In this document: positions 9,738 to 18,457 of the stretch, one piece after another
How the letters are laid out: every line of letters starts with the position of its first letter
Numbering within the stretch: the first letter of the stretch is position 1
NCBI GenBank assembly: GCA_003666325.1
Contig: QPIL01000120.1
Location: 23,170-87,169 of the forward strand
Length of the DNA: 64,000 bases
Source: Methylococcales symbiont of Iophon sp. n. MRB-2018
Lineage (GTDB): Bacteria; Pseudomonadota; Gammaproteobacteria; Methylococcales; Methylomonadaceae
Direction: 5' to 3'
Program-made: the position numbers and the translations under genes
The notes under the pieces: model-generated
Told to the model about the DNA's origin: nothing
The model's input: the letters and a program-made list of their open reading frames with translations, nothing else
The model's database searches: none

Positions 9738-11269
9738 TTTGATCCCTCGATTCCTTCTTTACCTTGTTCATCTGCAAACCAAGGTTCACGCGCTTTCATA
9801 ATTAATTTTCCTGCCCACTCTTCATTCATGTCTGTAAAGACTAGCAGTTCATCAATCGCTTGTTCGGCTAAGTCTTTCATGGTTACAATACTTTTTGCAG
9901 CCATTTCATGTGCCAACTTATCAGTCATGCCCTCCATCTGCAAAAGATCATCAGCAGGGTGTGATGTTTCTACTGCTTCTTCTGATGCAATCGCATTAAT
10001 CAATACCGCATCTTTTGCACGGCTCCTTAATGCCTCAACCAGTTCTTCATCAAAGCCTTCAATTTCTAGCATTTCTTCAACGGGTATATAAGCAATTTCT
10101 TCTACATTGCTTAAACCAACTTCTACTAAAACTTCTGCAATTTCTTCATCAACGTCCAGTTGTTTTATAAATGTTTGTTTTATTTTCTGCAATTCTTCTT
10201 TATTTTCTGAATCGGCATCGCTAACGTCACGAACATTCAATTCCCAACCCGTCAATTCAGTCGCTAGTCGTACATTTTGTCCGCCTCGCCCAATCGCTTG
10301 CGATAAATTATCGCTGGCTACAGAAACATCCATGCTGTGTTTATCTTCATGGACAACAATCGCTTCTATTTCTGCAGGAGACATGGCATTAATAACAAAC
10401 TGGGCATCATTATCATTCCAGAGAATAATATCAACTCTTTCGCCTGCCAGCTCATTAGATACCGACTGAACTCTTGATCCTCGCATACCGACACAAGCAC
10501 CGACTGGGTCAAGCCTTGGATCATTCGTTTTAACTGCAATTTTGGCTCTTGAACCTGGATCTCTAGCAGCAGCCAATACATCAATGAGTCCTTCTCCAAC
10601 TTCAGGAACCTCAAGTTTGAATAAGGCAATCAATAATTCAGGTGCAGAACGACTGACAAATAATTGAGGCCCTCTTACTTCTGAACGTACTTCTTTTAAA
10701 TAGCCTCGAATTCGGTCACCAATTCGAATAGATTCTCTGGGAATCATATCTTTTTTAGCAATATAAGCTTCTACATGACCACCCAAATCAAGATATACAT
10801 TGCCTTTTTCCAGACGTTTTACCACGCCGGTAATTAATTCACCGACTCTATCTTGGTAGGCTTCAACTATTTTCTTACGTTCGGCTTCTCTGATTTTTTG
10901 AATAATAACCTGTTTTGCTGTTTGTGCCGCAATGCGACAAAAAGCCACGGAATCAATCGCATCTTCAACAAAACTGCCTACTTCAATAGCAGGTTCATCT
11001 ATTTGCGCAACTTCTAACAAAACCTGCAAAGTAGGAAGTTCAACATCACCATCAATCTCGTCATTACTTGCTACGACTTCCCAGCGACGATAAGTTTGAT
11101 ATTCTCCAGTATCTCTGTCAATTTTAACCCGAGCATCGATATGAACTTCATGTCGTTTTACTGCAGCTGCCGCCAATGCTAATTCTAATGCTTCAAAAAC
11201 AATTTCTTTATCTATATCTTTTTCATTAGAAAAAACATCTGCCATTAATAAAATTTCTTTATTTTCCAT
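9734..11269 (-). CDS. nusA: Transcription termination/antitermination protein NusA
   Basis: Binds RNA polymerase and nascent RNA to control pausing, termination and antitermination. The N-terminal RNAP-binding domain starts [17 protein letters not shown]. It is followed by S1 (about 135-200), the KH1 and KH2 region with [15 protein letters not shown] and [12 protein letters not shown], and two C-terminal acidic helix-hairpin repeats (about 360-500) as in E. coli. At 511 residues it is full length. It overlaps rimP by 11 bp and infB by 4 bp, placing it firmly in the rimP-nusA-infB operon. Confidence 0.98.
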   Translation of the reverse strand: MENKEILLMADVFSNEKDIDKEIVFEALELALAAAAVKRHEVHIDARVKIDRDTGEYQTYRRWEVVASNDEIDGDVELPTLQVLLEVAQIDEPAIEVGSFVEDAIDSVAFCRIAAQTAKQVIIQKIREAERKKIVEAYQDRVGELITGVVKRLEKGNVYLDLGGHVEAYIAKKDMIPRESIRIGDRIRGYLKEVRSEVRGPQLFVSRSAPELLIALFKLEVPEVGEGLIDVLAAARDPGSRAKIAVKTNDPRLDPVGACVGMRGSRVQSVSNELAGERVDIILWNDNDAQFVINAMSPAEIEAIVVHEDKHSMDVSVASDNLSQAIGRGGQNVRLATELTGWELNVRDVSDADSENKEELQKIKQTFIKQLDVDEEIAEVLVEVGLSNVEEIAYIPVEEMLEIEGFDEELVEALRSRAKDAVLINAIASEEAVETSHPADDLLQMEGMTDKLAHEMAAKSIVTMKDLAEQAIDELLVFTDMNEEWAGKLIMKAREPWFADEQGKEGIEGSK

Positions 11270-11744
11270 TCCGCTTTCCTTTTTTAATATCGAACTCAGG
11301 CACTAATCGCGCTTTACTCATTGCCTGAAATGGGATTTTTGATAATTGATTTGCTTGTTGAAGATAAACAATATTGTCTTCAACGCTATCAATTAACCCT
11401 GTAATTTTTCTTTGCTTATTAATAGGTCTAAATAAGTTTACGGTAATAACACTGCCTATAAATTGCTCAAACTGACTCATTTTAAAAAAAAGCCTATCTG
11501 CACCAGGTGATGATACTTCTAATTGATAATTGCTAGAGATAGGATCTTCAACATCTAAAAGACCACTTAATTGATGACTGACTTTTGTGCAGTCTTCAAG
11601 AACAATGCCATTTTCGGTATCAATATATATTCTCAACAGACCATGCTGCGGATGCGGATTAAATTCAATGCCGACGCATTCATAACCCAGACCTTCCACA
11701 GTTGGTTCAATCAATTTAACCAAATGTTCTGGAGCCTGCTTCAT
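11259..11744 (-). CDS. rimP: Ribosome maturation factor RimP
   Basis: Needed for 30S subunit assembly. The 161 residues show the two-domain RimP layout, with [22 protein letters not shown] in the first domain and [15 protein letters not shown] near residue 75, the family hallmark. It is the first protein gene of the nusA operon, with the initiator tRNA gene upstream on the same strand, as in E. coli (metY-rimP-nusA-infB). Two hairpin terminators lie between the tRNA and rimP. Confidence 0.96.
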   Translation of the reverse strand: MKQAPEHLVKLIEPTVEGLGYECVGIEFNPHPQHGLLRIYIDTENGIVLEDCTKVSHQLSGLLDVEDPISSNYQLEVSSPGADRLFFKMSQFEQFIGSVITVNLFRPINKQRKITGLIDSVEDNIVYLQQANQLSKIPFQAMSKARLVPEFDIKKGKRNGK

Positions 11745-11784
11745 ATTGTCTCACTTTCCGTTTGCATTAAAAAAAGACGCATAT

Positions 11785-11806
11785 AAAAAAAGAGCCAGAG
11801 GCTCTT
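11785..11806 (-). terminator. Hairpin terminator upstream of rimP
   Basis: On the minus strand AAGAGCC TCT GGCTCTT is followed by seven T residues. It is the second terminator after the tRNA gene and could reduce read-through into rimP, acting as an attenuator or isolating the tRNA transcript. Confidence 0.75.
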
Positions 11807-11820
11807 CCATGAGTAACACT

Positions 11821-11845
11821 AAGTGCCTAGGTATAATTAATTACA
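11821..11845. repeat. R3 terminal fragment
   Basis: AAGTGCCTAGGTATAATTAATT matches the R3 end sequence AAGTANCTANGTATAATTAATT seen at 30.5 kb and 33.7 kb. Only the end is present, between two terminators upstream of rimP. Confidence 0.5.
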
Positions 11846-11908
11846 CTTTGGCACTATCCAGATATTGAACAAGCTCTTAAAACAGTTCAATTTCCAACGA
11901 CCAAAAAA

Positions 11909-11932
11909 CAAAAAAACCCCAAAAGGGGCTTT
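11909..11932 (-). terminator. Terminator directly after tRNA-fMet
   Basis: On the minus strand AAAGCCCC TTTT GGGG is followed by TTTTTTTG. It starts 10 nt beyond the CCA end of the tRNA gene and fits intrinsic termination of the tRNA transcript. Confidence 0.85.
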
Positions 11933-11941
11933 CTGTAAATC

Positions 11942-12018
<77 letters not shown>

Positions 12019-12030
12019 ATCATTTTTGCC

Positions 12031-12058
12031 ATTATAAGGATTATTTAATATTTAGCAA
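12031..12058 (-). promoter_or_regulatory. Promoter of tRNA-fMet
   Basis: On the minus strand TTGCTA, a 16-bp spacer and a perfect TATAAT are seen. The -10 box ends 12 bp before the mature tRNA 5' end, which gives a very short leader. The position is between the pgpA stop and the tRNA. Confidence 0.8.
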
Positions 12059-12087
12059 GGGGAATATATTCTATTTGAAATGAATGG

Positions 12088-12585
12088 TTAAATAATAAGC
12101 AACACAGCCGCTGCTGCAAATACAGCAGCAAAAACATCATCAAGCATAATACCCAGCCCACCTTTCACCTTTTTATCTATCCATCCAATAGGCCACGGTT
12201 TTAGAATGTCGAAGACTCTAAAAAAAACAAACCCTAAGAACACGGCATACCATGAGAATGGCACTAGCCACATGGTAATCAAAAAGCCTGCAATTTCATC
12301 CCAGACAATGCCTCCAAAATCATCAACTCCTAATTGTTTTGTGGCTGAGTCACAAATCCATATTCCTGAGATCATCACCAACACTGTCAGCATACTATAT
12401 AGCCAAAAATCAGCTTGTATAAAAAGCAAATAAACAGGAATAGCGGCTACTGTCCCCATGGTTCCTGGTATTAATTTAGTTAAACCAGAGCCAAATCCAA
12501 AGGCTAAAAATAAAACTGGGGTTTTTAATATATCACTTGCAGATAACTTGTTATTTCCATATTCAGATCTAAGAAAAATGCTCAA
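12088..12585 (-). CDS. pgpA: Phosphatidylglycerophosphatase A
   Basis: Inner-membrane phosphatase that makes phosphatidylglycerol from its phosphate. The family pattern is present: GSGLTKLIPGTMGT near residue 35, WDEIAGFLI near 97 and a C-terminal GLGIMLDDVFAAV segment, with about four hydrophobic stretches over 165 residues. It overlaps the 3' end of thiL by 17 bp; the thiL-pgpA pair after nusB is standard in gammaproteobacteria. Confidence 0.94.
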   Translation of the reverse strand: MSIFLRSEYGNNKLSASDILKTPVLFLAFGFGSGLTKLIPGTMGTVAAIPVYLLFIQADFWLYSMLTVLVMISGIWICDSATKQLGVDDFGGIVWDEIAGFLITMWLVPFSWYAVFLGFVFFRVFDILKPWPIGWIDKKVKGGLGIMLDDVFAAVFAAAAVLLII

Positions 12586-13504
12586 AACCTTTAACCTCTA
12601 ATTCACTTACTACATTAGAACGCAGAATCCTCAATCCCTGTTTTGCTTCTATCACACCGATTTGAGTACACGCTATCTGAATTAAATCTATTTTGTTGGG
12701 ACTTACGGTAAAACACAGTTGATAATCATCTCCTGCTGATAGTGGTAACATCCAGTCACCCGTTTTATCAATGTATTCATTAAGCTGTGTTGTTCGAGGG
12801 ATATTATTCCAGTGTAAACAAGCTCCTACACCGCTTTGCTGCAAAATATGGTTTAAATCTGAAGCAATGCCATCGGATAAATCAATACAGGCAGAAGCAA
12901 AATTTCTTATGGCTAATCCCTCAATAACTTTAGGCTGAGGCTGGTGTAATTGTTGTAATGCTTGCTCAGGTATAGAGCATGCGTAGCCCTGTTCTATTTT
13001 TAAAGCTAAACCTGCATCACCTAAACAGCCTGTTACACATATAATGTCGTCAATTTTTGCAGTCGACCTTTTTAAGGCTTGCCCTTTCGGTATCAAGCCC
13101 ATGGCTTGAATGGTTAAGGTCAAAGAGCCTGAAGTGGTATCACCACCAATAATATCAACAGAAAATTGATTGGCTAATTCACTCAAACCTTGTGAAAAGG
13201 CCGCTAGCCAAACCTCATTTACTTTAGGTAGCGTCAGTGCCAGAGTGGCTGATACAGGATCTGCGCCCATGGCTGCCAAATCACTTAAATTAACAGCCAA
13301 TAATTTATGCCCTAATTGTTGAGGGTCGGCATTTGCAAAAAAATGCACACCTTCAACCATGGTGTCTGTCGTTAAGGCTAATTCATATCCTTCAGGTACT
13401 GACATCAAGGCACAATCATCTCCAATACCTAAGTGATTAACAGAGGTGTTTTTTAACGGTTTGCTGAAATATTGTTTAATTAGACCAAACTCTGTAACGG
13501 GCAT
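12569..13504 (-). CDS. thiL: Thiamine-monophosphate kinase
   Basis: Phosphorylates thiamine monophosphate to the active cofactor thiamine diphosphate. Of its 311 residues, the N-terminal part has LGIGDDCALM and the TDTMVEGVHF motif, followed by KLLAVNLSDLAAMGADP and GGDTTSG, all typical of the PurM-like ThiL fold; ACIDLSDGIASDL marks the C-terminal domain. It lies in the nusB-thiL-pgpA run, 9 bp after nusB. Confidence 0.96.
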   Translation of the reverse strand: MPVTEFGLIKQYFSKPLKNTSVNHLGIGDDCALMSVPEGYELALTTDTMVEGVHFFANADPQQLGHKLLAVNLSDLAAMGADPVSATLALTLPKVNEVWLAAFSQGLSELANQFSVDIIGGDTTSGSLTLTIQAMGLIPKGQALKRSTAKIDDIICVTGCLGDAGLALKIEQGYACSIPEQALQQLHQPQPKVIEGLAIRNFASACIDLSDGIASDLNHILQQSGVGACLHWNNIPRTTQLNEYIDKTGDWMLPLSAGDDYQLCFTVSPNKIDLIQIACTQIGVIEAKQGLRILRSNVVSELEVKGFEHFS

Positions 13505-13513
13505 AGCGGATAT

Positions 13514-13957
13514 TTAAGACTTATTTGTGTTTGCTTTAGAGGCAATTTCTAGCGCACGAGTTTTCTTGCTGATATGGTCTAAAATACTATTGATATATTT
13601 ATGACTACCTTCTGCACCAAAACATTTTGCTAGGTTTACACCTTCATTGATAATGACTTTATAGGGTGTATTCAGACGGTTGATAAATTCATAAACACCA
13701 ATTCTTAAAATAGCTCTTTCTACAGGGTCTATTTTTTCTACTGGCCGATCTACAAATTCAGCCAAAGCTTTATCAATGGTGTCAAGCTGTTGAGGTATAC
13801 CATGAAATAATTCGGAAAAATATTTTTTTTGTGCACCTTTCAAGCGCTCCTCTTCCAGAAAATTCATTTCTATCCGAGCTAAACTTTCTCCTGATACTTG
13901 CCATTGATAAAGTGCTTGTACCGCACATTCGCGAGCTTTAGTTTTAGCCGAACGCAT
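13514..13957 (-). CDS. nusB: Transcription antitermination factor NusB
   Basis: Partners NusE (S10) on boxA RNA for rRNA antitermination. The 147-residue helical protein carries the AVQALYQWQ, DPVERAILRIGVYE and VIINEGVNLAKCFGAEGSHK motifs of the family. Its ATG overlaps the ribH stop by one base. The ribH-nusB link is classical in proteobacteria. Confidence 0.96.
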   Translation of the reverse strand: MRSAKTKARECAVQALYQWQVSGESLARIEMNFLEEERLKGAQKKYFSELFHGIPQQLDTIDKALAEFVDRPVEKIDPVERAILRIGVYEFINRLNTPYKVIINEGVNLAKCFGAEGSHKYINSILDHISKKTRALEIASKANTNKS

Positions 13958-14433
13958 TAACTCTCCAGATTAGCAAATAAACTGACCATTTCTATTGCCG
14001 ATAGAGTAGCTTCTGCGCCTTTGTTGCCGGCTTTTGTGCCTGCTCTTTCAATCGCTTGCTCAATGGTATCAACAGTCAACACACCAAAACTAACAGGCAC
14101 ATTATATTGCAATGAAACAGAGGCAATGCCTTTAACACATTCGCCTGCAATATATTCAAAATGAGGGGTGCCACCTCTTATAATCGCACCTAAGGCGATT
14201 ATGGCATCATATTTTTTTGTTGCTGCAACACGTTGAACAACTATAGGCAATTCAAAGGCACCCGGTGTTTTAACTAAACAAATATCGTCTTTATTGGCAC
14301 CATGTCGAAGCAATGTATCAATAGCCCCTCCTTCTAATTGATCAACAATAAAACTATTAAATCGTGAAGCTACAATACAAAATTTACTGCCTTGAACGGA
14401 CAAATTTCCTTCAATTATTTTTACTGCCGACAT
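13957..14433 (-). CDS. ribH: 6,7-dimethyl-8-ribityllumazine synthase
   Basis: Joins the pyrimidinedione and dihydroxybutanone phosphate to form lumazine, the substrate of riboflavin synthase. Over 158 residues the markers are [42 protein letters not shown] (with the catalytic His region) and SFGVLTVDT. It usually follows ribBA directly; here it is separated from ribBX by about 2.3 kb holding argC in the other direction and two repeats. No FMN riboswitch was seen upstream. Confidence 0.97.
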   Translation of the reverse strand: MSAVKIIEGNLSVQGSKFCIVASRFNSFIVDQLEGGAIDTLLRHGANKDDICLVKTPGAFELPIVVQRVAATKKYDAIIALGAIIRGGTPHFEYIAGECVKGIASVSLQYNVPVSFGVLTVDTIEQAIERAGTKAGNKGAEATLSAIEMVSLFANLES

Positions 14434-14984
14434 TTTCTTTCTCTTTTATTAGTTTAAATTCTTGGTGCTATTTCAACATAATTTTATTATGGATGCAGGA
14501 TGATAATTTATCATACTCCTGAAACCCAAGACTTCAGAGTGTATACGCCATATATAGATGTATATGCGAAGTCAAAAACTCAAACATTATCAATATCTTA
14601 TCAGCATAAGACGTAACTATTCAATAACCTAAGGGCAATATTAAAAAACTATAAACATAAAGAGTGTATCTGCTTTTTAAATCGCTAGGGATAATTGTTT
14701 CACTTGAATTTGCGGTATAAAAAGGTAATGACATAAAAACACTTGACTGTTTTTTAGATGAGGAAAAGTCTTTTTTCTGCAACTCTATAAAATTCACATA
14801 GATATTTCACTGATTCAGTGCTGCCATGAATAAATGAGTAAAATAAAATCAACACTTTTGATTCAGAGGGATTTGGAATAGAACATTGTGTTGACTAAAA
14901 CCTAGTATTTTTTATTTTAATGGCAAGGATAACGATAAAAAAAGTTAAGAGGAATCATAGCAGGTATTATATGCAATATTTATT
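14434..14984. other. Intergenic stretch between ribH and the R2 copy
   Basis: About 550 bp, AT-rich and without a convincing ORF on either strand. It should hold the promoter that now drives ribH-nusB-thiL-pgpA, since those genes are cut off from ribBX. No conserved RNA structure was recognised. Small inverted repeats are present, such as GTGTATACGCCATATATAGATGTATATGC near 14538. Confidence 0.5.
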
Positions 14985-15140
14985 GAGACCTCAGCATAGC
15001 TCTGGACTGGACTAAAAAAGGGATAGAATTTTTTAGGTTTTAGTCAAAATACAAGTGTAATAGCTATTGCACGTTATTTTGGCTGAAAGATGGGAAACTT
15101 CTAGCCTTTTTTATCCGTTCATGGGTTATGCTGAGGCCTC
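14985..15140 (-). mobile_element. R2 MITE-like element, copy B
   Basis: A 156-bp element bounded by GAGACCTCAGCATAGC and GGTTATGCTGAGGCCTC. The interior is the reverse complement of copies A and C: for example TTTTAGTCAAAATACAAGTG here and CACTTGTATTTTGACTAAAA in copy A. It ends 29 bp before the argC start, so its right end forms part of the argC leader and makes the computed ORF start too early. Confidence 0.8.
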
Positions 15141-15169
15141 TTACTTATAAGAAACTAGGGTTAAACAAG

Positions 15170-16201
15170 ATGATTCGTGTTGGTATAGTGGGGGGGACAG
15201 GATATACAGGGATTGAACTTCTGCGTATTCTTGCTTTGCATAAAGAGGTGGATATTACCGTGGTAACTTCTCGGTCGGATGCGGGTCAGGTGGTCTCTTT
15301 GCTATACCCCAGTTTACGAGGTTTATGTGATCTTGCTTTTACTGAACCCAATATAGAGTCATTATCCGAATGTGATGTAGTTTTTTTTGCTACACCCAAT
15401 GGCACTGCCATGTTAATGGCTGAAGAACTATTATCAGCCAATGTCAAAGTAATTGATTTATCTGCCGATTTTAGAATAAAAGATGATAAGGAATGGTCAA
15501 AATGGTATGGCATGACACATGCCTGTCCTGACTTAATAGAACACGCTGTTTATGGTTTGGCTGAAGTCAATCGAGAAGCGATAAAACACGCCAGTTTGAT
15601 TGCTTGTCCAGGTTGTTATCCCACCGCAGTCCAATTAGGCTTTTTACCTCTATTGGAAAATAATTTGATTGACCCCACGCATTTGATAGCGGATGTAAAA
15701 TCAGGTGTCAGTGGTGCAGGTAGATCGGCTCAAGTTAGTGCATTAATGAGTGAAACCGGTGAAAGTTTTAAAGCCTATGCGGTAGCAGGACACAGGCATC
15801 TAGCCGAAATTAACCAGGAATTGGAGATAGCCGCCAAGCAGCTTGTTTCTTTAACATTTGTACCGCATTTAACACCAATGATAAGGGGTATACACGCTAC
15901 TTTGTATGGACAGATCATTGCTGACGTTACAGAGGTGCAGGCATTATTTGAACAACGTTATCAAGATGAATTTTTTGTCGATGTACTTCCCACGGGAGCG
16001 CATCCTGATACTCGAAATGTACGTGGTAGCAATAAATGCCAGATAGCCATTCATCAACCCCAAGGGGGTGATACCTTAGTTGTTCTGTCAGTGATAGATA
16101 ATCTAGTTAAAGGCGCGGCAGGTCAAGCAGTGCAGAATATGAATTTAATCTTTGCATTAGCTGAAAACCAAGGATTGGAAACAGTCGCTTTATATCCTTA
16201 A
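15170..16201 (+). CDS. argC: N-acetyl-gamma-glutamyl-phosphate reductase
   Basis: Third step of arginine synthesis: NADPH-dependent reduction of N-acetylglutamyl phosphate. The start at 15170 gives [19 protein letters not shown], the standard N-terminus with the Rossmann glycine loop; the ORF-track start at 15128 lies inside an R2 element. The active-site cysteine is in [14 protein letters not shown] near residue 150, and [12 protein letters not shown] and the [11 protein letters not shown] segment follow. The 343 residues are normal. It is on the plus strand inside a minus-strand riboflavin/nus gene block, flanked by R2 on its 5' side and R1 on its 3' side, which suggests a transposed insertion. 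Confidence 0.96.
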   Translation: MIRVGIVGGTGYTGIELLRILALHKEVDITVVTSRSDAGQVVSLLYPSLRGLCDLAFTEPNIESLSECDVVFFATPNGTAMLMAEELLSANVKVIDLSADFRIKDDKEWSKWYGMTHACPDLIEHAVYGLAEVNREAIKHASLIACPGCYPTAVQLGFLPLLENNLIDPTHLIADVKSGVSGAGRSAQVSALMSETGESFKAYAVAGHRHLAEINQELEIAAKQLVSLTFVPHLTPMIRGIHATLYGQIIADVTEVQALFEQRYQDEFFVDVLPTGAHPDTRNVRGSNKCQIAIHQPQGGDTLVVLSVIDNLVKGAAGQAVQNMNLIFALAENQGLETVALYP

Positions 16202-16211
16202 TTGTAAAATG

Positions 16212-16634
16212 GACTCAAGACTCAAGACTCAAGACTCAAGACTCAAGACTCAAGACTCAAGACTCAAGACTCAAGACCCCTTGGTTTTTATCGGGAATCT
16301 CGTTTTAAACATCTGGATTCCTGTTTAGAACATGCAGGAATGGCGAGGGGAGTGGAGCGGATCTTGTACCCTATGCAACAAATAACTCTGAATAAAAGAG
16401 GTTTAGTGGCTCTGTGTTTGGGGTTGACTTTGTTAGTATTTTTTTATCAGAAAAACGACCAAGAAATAGCCGTTATTTTACCAAATACTGCTTTTTTTCT
16501 ATGGTTTTGTTTTATTTATTATTATAAATCAGATGGTTGTTGTGTTTTTAAGGGTTGGCTAAATAAACTAAAGCAATTTCATACTTTTTAAAATTATCAG
16601 CCAAAAATCAAGGGGTCTTTAGTCCTGAGTCTTT
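16212..16634 (+). repeat. R1 composite repeat, copy a (full length)
   Basis: It starts with nine exact GACTCAA units (16212-16274), 10 bp after the argC stop. A core follows with the double-hairpin block (CTGGATTCCTG and GCAGGAATGGCG are visible) and a 270-bp tail ending AGGGTTGGCTAA near 16565. At 16614-16634 a short inverted heptamer run (GTCTTTAGTCCTGAGTC) reads in the sense direction of ribBX, about 60 bp after its stop. The core matches copies at 23.0, 27.6, 40, 45.5, 54 and 59 kb. Confidence 0.85.
16340..16591 (+). CDS. Small membrane-protein-like ORF inside R1 copy a
   Basis: An 83-codon ORF in the R1 tail, with one clear hydrophobic helix (LVALCLGLTLLVFFY), the sequence YQKNDQEIAVILPNTAFF and a second hydrophobic stretch ending in CCVFKGWL. 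The same protein sequence can be read in the copy at 39.9-40.1 kb, but there it is split by a one-base shift, and the copies at 27.8 and 45.7 kb are also shifted at the T run before ATCAG. It could be the relic of a mobile-element gene or chance conservation of a non-coding repeat. Expression is unproven. Confidence 0.3.
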   Translation: MARGVERILYPMQQITLNKRGLVALCLGLTLLVFFYQKNDQEIAVILPNTAFFLWFCFIYYYKSDGCCVFKGWLNKLKQFHTF

Positions 16635-16693
16635 TTTATAGTTTTTAATTGCCCCTGGCTATTGAAAAGTTATTTTAAAGATATACTTGGATT

Positions 16694-17800
16694 CTATTCA
16701 GTATGCTCAACCACTTGCAGATTATATCCAGAAAGACCAAAATATTTTTTTTCTGCGCCCATGACTTTTAAACGATGTACACCCAAATCTGCCAAAATCC
16801 GAGCGCCTGTTCCTGTGGTACGCCAAGCGGCTATCTTTTCTAAACTTGATGATTCTGTCACTACACCATTATCTTGTAAATGATATTGGTGAATATGCTC
16901 AACCAGTGACTTATTATCTTCATATTGTCTAATTACCACCAAAACACCACGACCCGCTTCAGCGATTTTTTCCATTGCTTCGCTAATTGCAATTGAACTA
17001 CCTGAGCGTTTTGATGAAAACAAATCATCCAGCAAATTACGCGCATGAACACGCACTAAAACAGGATCATTCCCCACCACATCACCCATTACAAGAGCAA
17101 GATGCACATTGTCATCATTACTATCTTGATAGGCATACAATTTGAAATCCCCATATTCTGTTGGATAGTGGCACTCACTAATTCGATCTAGGGTATTTTC
17201 ATTCTGGATTCTATATTGAATCAAATCAGCAATAGTCCCTATTTTAAGATCATGTTGTTTGGCAAACACTTCAAGATCAGCTCGTCTTGCCATACTGCCG
17301 TCTTCGTTCAATATTTCCACAATGACAGCAGCAGGTTCTGCCCCAGCCAGTTTAGCCAGATCACAACCAGCTTCAGTATGTCCAGCACGGTTCAGCACAC
17401 CTCCTGCCATCGCCATCAGCGGGAATATATGCCCAGGCTGGACTAAATTATCCGCTGTAGAATGTTTAGCTACCGCAGTTTGTATTGTTAACGCTCTATC
17501 TGATGCGGATATTCCCGTTGTTACTCCTGTCGCCGCTTCAATCGACACCGTAAAATTAGTGGAATGTGCGGTTTTATTCTCATTAACCATTAACGGTAAT
17601 CTAAGCTGTTGACATCTTTCCTTGGTCAGCGTTAAACAGATCAGACCTCGTCCATATTTTGCCATAAAGTTAATATCTTTAGCTGCTGTAAAGGATGCTG
17701 CCATCACTAAGTCACCTTCATTCTCACGGTCTTCATCATCCATAATAATGACCATTTTACCCTGCGCTAAATCGGCTATAATTTGTTCCGTTGTATTCAT
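16694..17800 (-). CDS. ribB: 3,4-dihydroxy-2-butanone 4-phosphate synthase fused to degenerate GTP cyclohydrolase II domain (RibBX)
   Basis: The N-terminal half (about 1-205) is an intact DHBP synthase making the four-carbon precursor of riboflavin, with [13 protein letters not shown], the YGRGLICL loop and [19 protein letters not shown]. The C-terminal half resembles GTP cyclohydrolase II in fold, but the zinc-binding cysteines are gone: where active enzymes read [21 protein letters not shown], this one has [19 protein letters not shown]. Such hybrids are known as RibBX and lack cyclohydrolase activity, so an independent ribA is expected elsewhere. It overlaps ribE by 4 bp in the nrdR-ribD-ribE-ribB operon. 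The next gene should be ribH, but argC and repeats intervene. Confidence 0.93.
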   Translation of the reverse strand: MNTTEQIIADLAQGKMVIIMDDEDRENEGDLVMAASFTAAKDINFMAKYGRGLICLTLTKERCQQLRLPLMVNENKTAHSTNFTVSIEAATGVTTGISASDRALTIQTAVAKHSTADNLVQPGHIFPLMAMAGGVLNRAGHTEAGCDLAKLAGAEPAAVIVEILNEDGSMARRADLEVFAKQHDLKIGTIADLIQYRIQNENTLDRISECHYPTEYGDFKLYAYQDSNDDNVHLALVMGDVVGNDPVLVRVHARNLLDDLFSSKRSGSSIAISEAMEKIAEAGRGVLVVIRQYEDNKSLVEHIHQYHLQDNGVVTESSSLEKIAAWRTTGTGARILADLGVHRLKVMGAEKKYFGLSGYNLQVVEHTE

Positions 17801-18456
17801 TGAATTATAAACCCACTGTTTTGTAATAATTCTTCTGTCACGTTACTGCCAGATATTGCAGCTCTATCTCCCTGCATTAACCTTTCCATATATCTAGCCA
17901 ATAAATCAACCTCTAAATTCACTTTAGTACCTATTACCATATCACCTAATGTAGTCTCTTTAAGCGTATGAGGCACAATATTAACGCTAAATAAAGCGCC
18001 ATCAACCTCATTAACCGTAAGGCTCACACCATTAATGCAAATAGAGCCTTTTTCTGCGATATATTTTGCCAGATTATCAGGTGCTTTAAATTGAAAATAA
18101 AATGATCGTCCATCTTGCTTCTTGCCGACAACAATACCCAGTCCATCAACATGACCGCTGACAATATGCCCGCCTAATCGAGTCGTTGCTGTTAATGCCA
18201 GTTCCAAATTAACTGATGATCCTACAGTGGCTGATTTTAAACCAGTTCTGCAAATAGTTTCATTGGAAACATCCGCACAAAAATAATGAGAACCTATTTC
18301 TACTGCGGTTAAACAAACACCATTTACAGCGATGCTGTCGCCTAATGCGGTTTCACTAATAGCCAGCTTTCCGGTATCAATTTTATATTGATAATCGCCA
18401 CCTTGTGCCTTAATAGCTACTATTTGACCTTTTGCTAAAATAATGCCTGTAAACAT
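17797..18456 (-). CDS. ribE: Riboflavin synthase, alpha subunit
   Basis: Dismutates two lumazines to riboflavin plus pyrimidinedione. The two homologous lumazine-binding halves are visible: MFTGIILAKG with VNGVCLTAVEI (residues 1-95) and GGHIVSGHVDG with SICINGVSLTVNEVDG (about 95-190). Its 219 residues are normal. It starts 2 bp after ribD and overlaps ribB with an ATGA, so the three are translated together. It is called ribC in some E. coli nomenclature. Confidence 0.96.
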   Translation of the reverse strand: MFTGIILAKGQIVAIKAQGGDYQYKIDTGKLAISETALGDSIAVNGVCLTAVEIGSHYFCADVSNETICRTGLKSATVGSSVNLELALTATTRLGGHIVSGHVDGLGIVVGKKQDGRSFYFQFKAPDNLAKYIAEKGSICINGVSLTVNEVDGALFSVNIVPHTLKETTLGDMVIGTKVNLEVDLLARYMERLMQGDRAAISGSNVTEELLQNSGFIIQ

Positions 18457-18457
18457 A

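Noticed and set aside
14434-14984. FMN riboswitch upstream of ribH
   Set aside because: The conserved RFN-element boxes were not seen by eye here or upstream of nrdR-ribD.
15128-15169. Upstream ORF start for argC (MLRPLTYKK...)
   Set aside because: These codons lie partly in the R2 element; the family N-terminus begins at the ATG at 15170.
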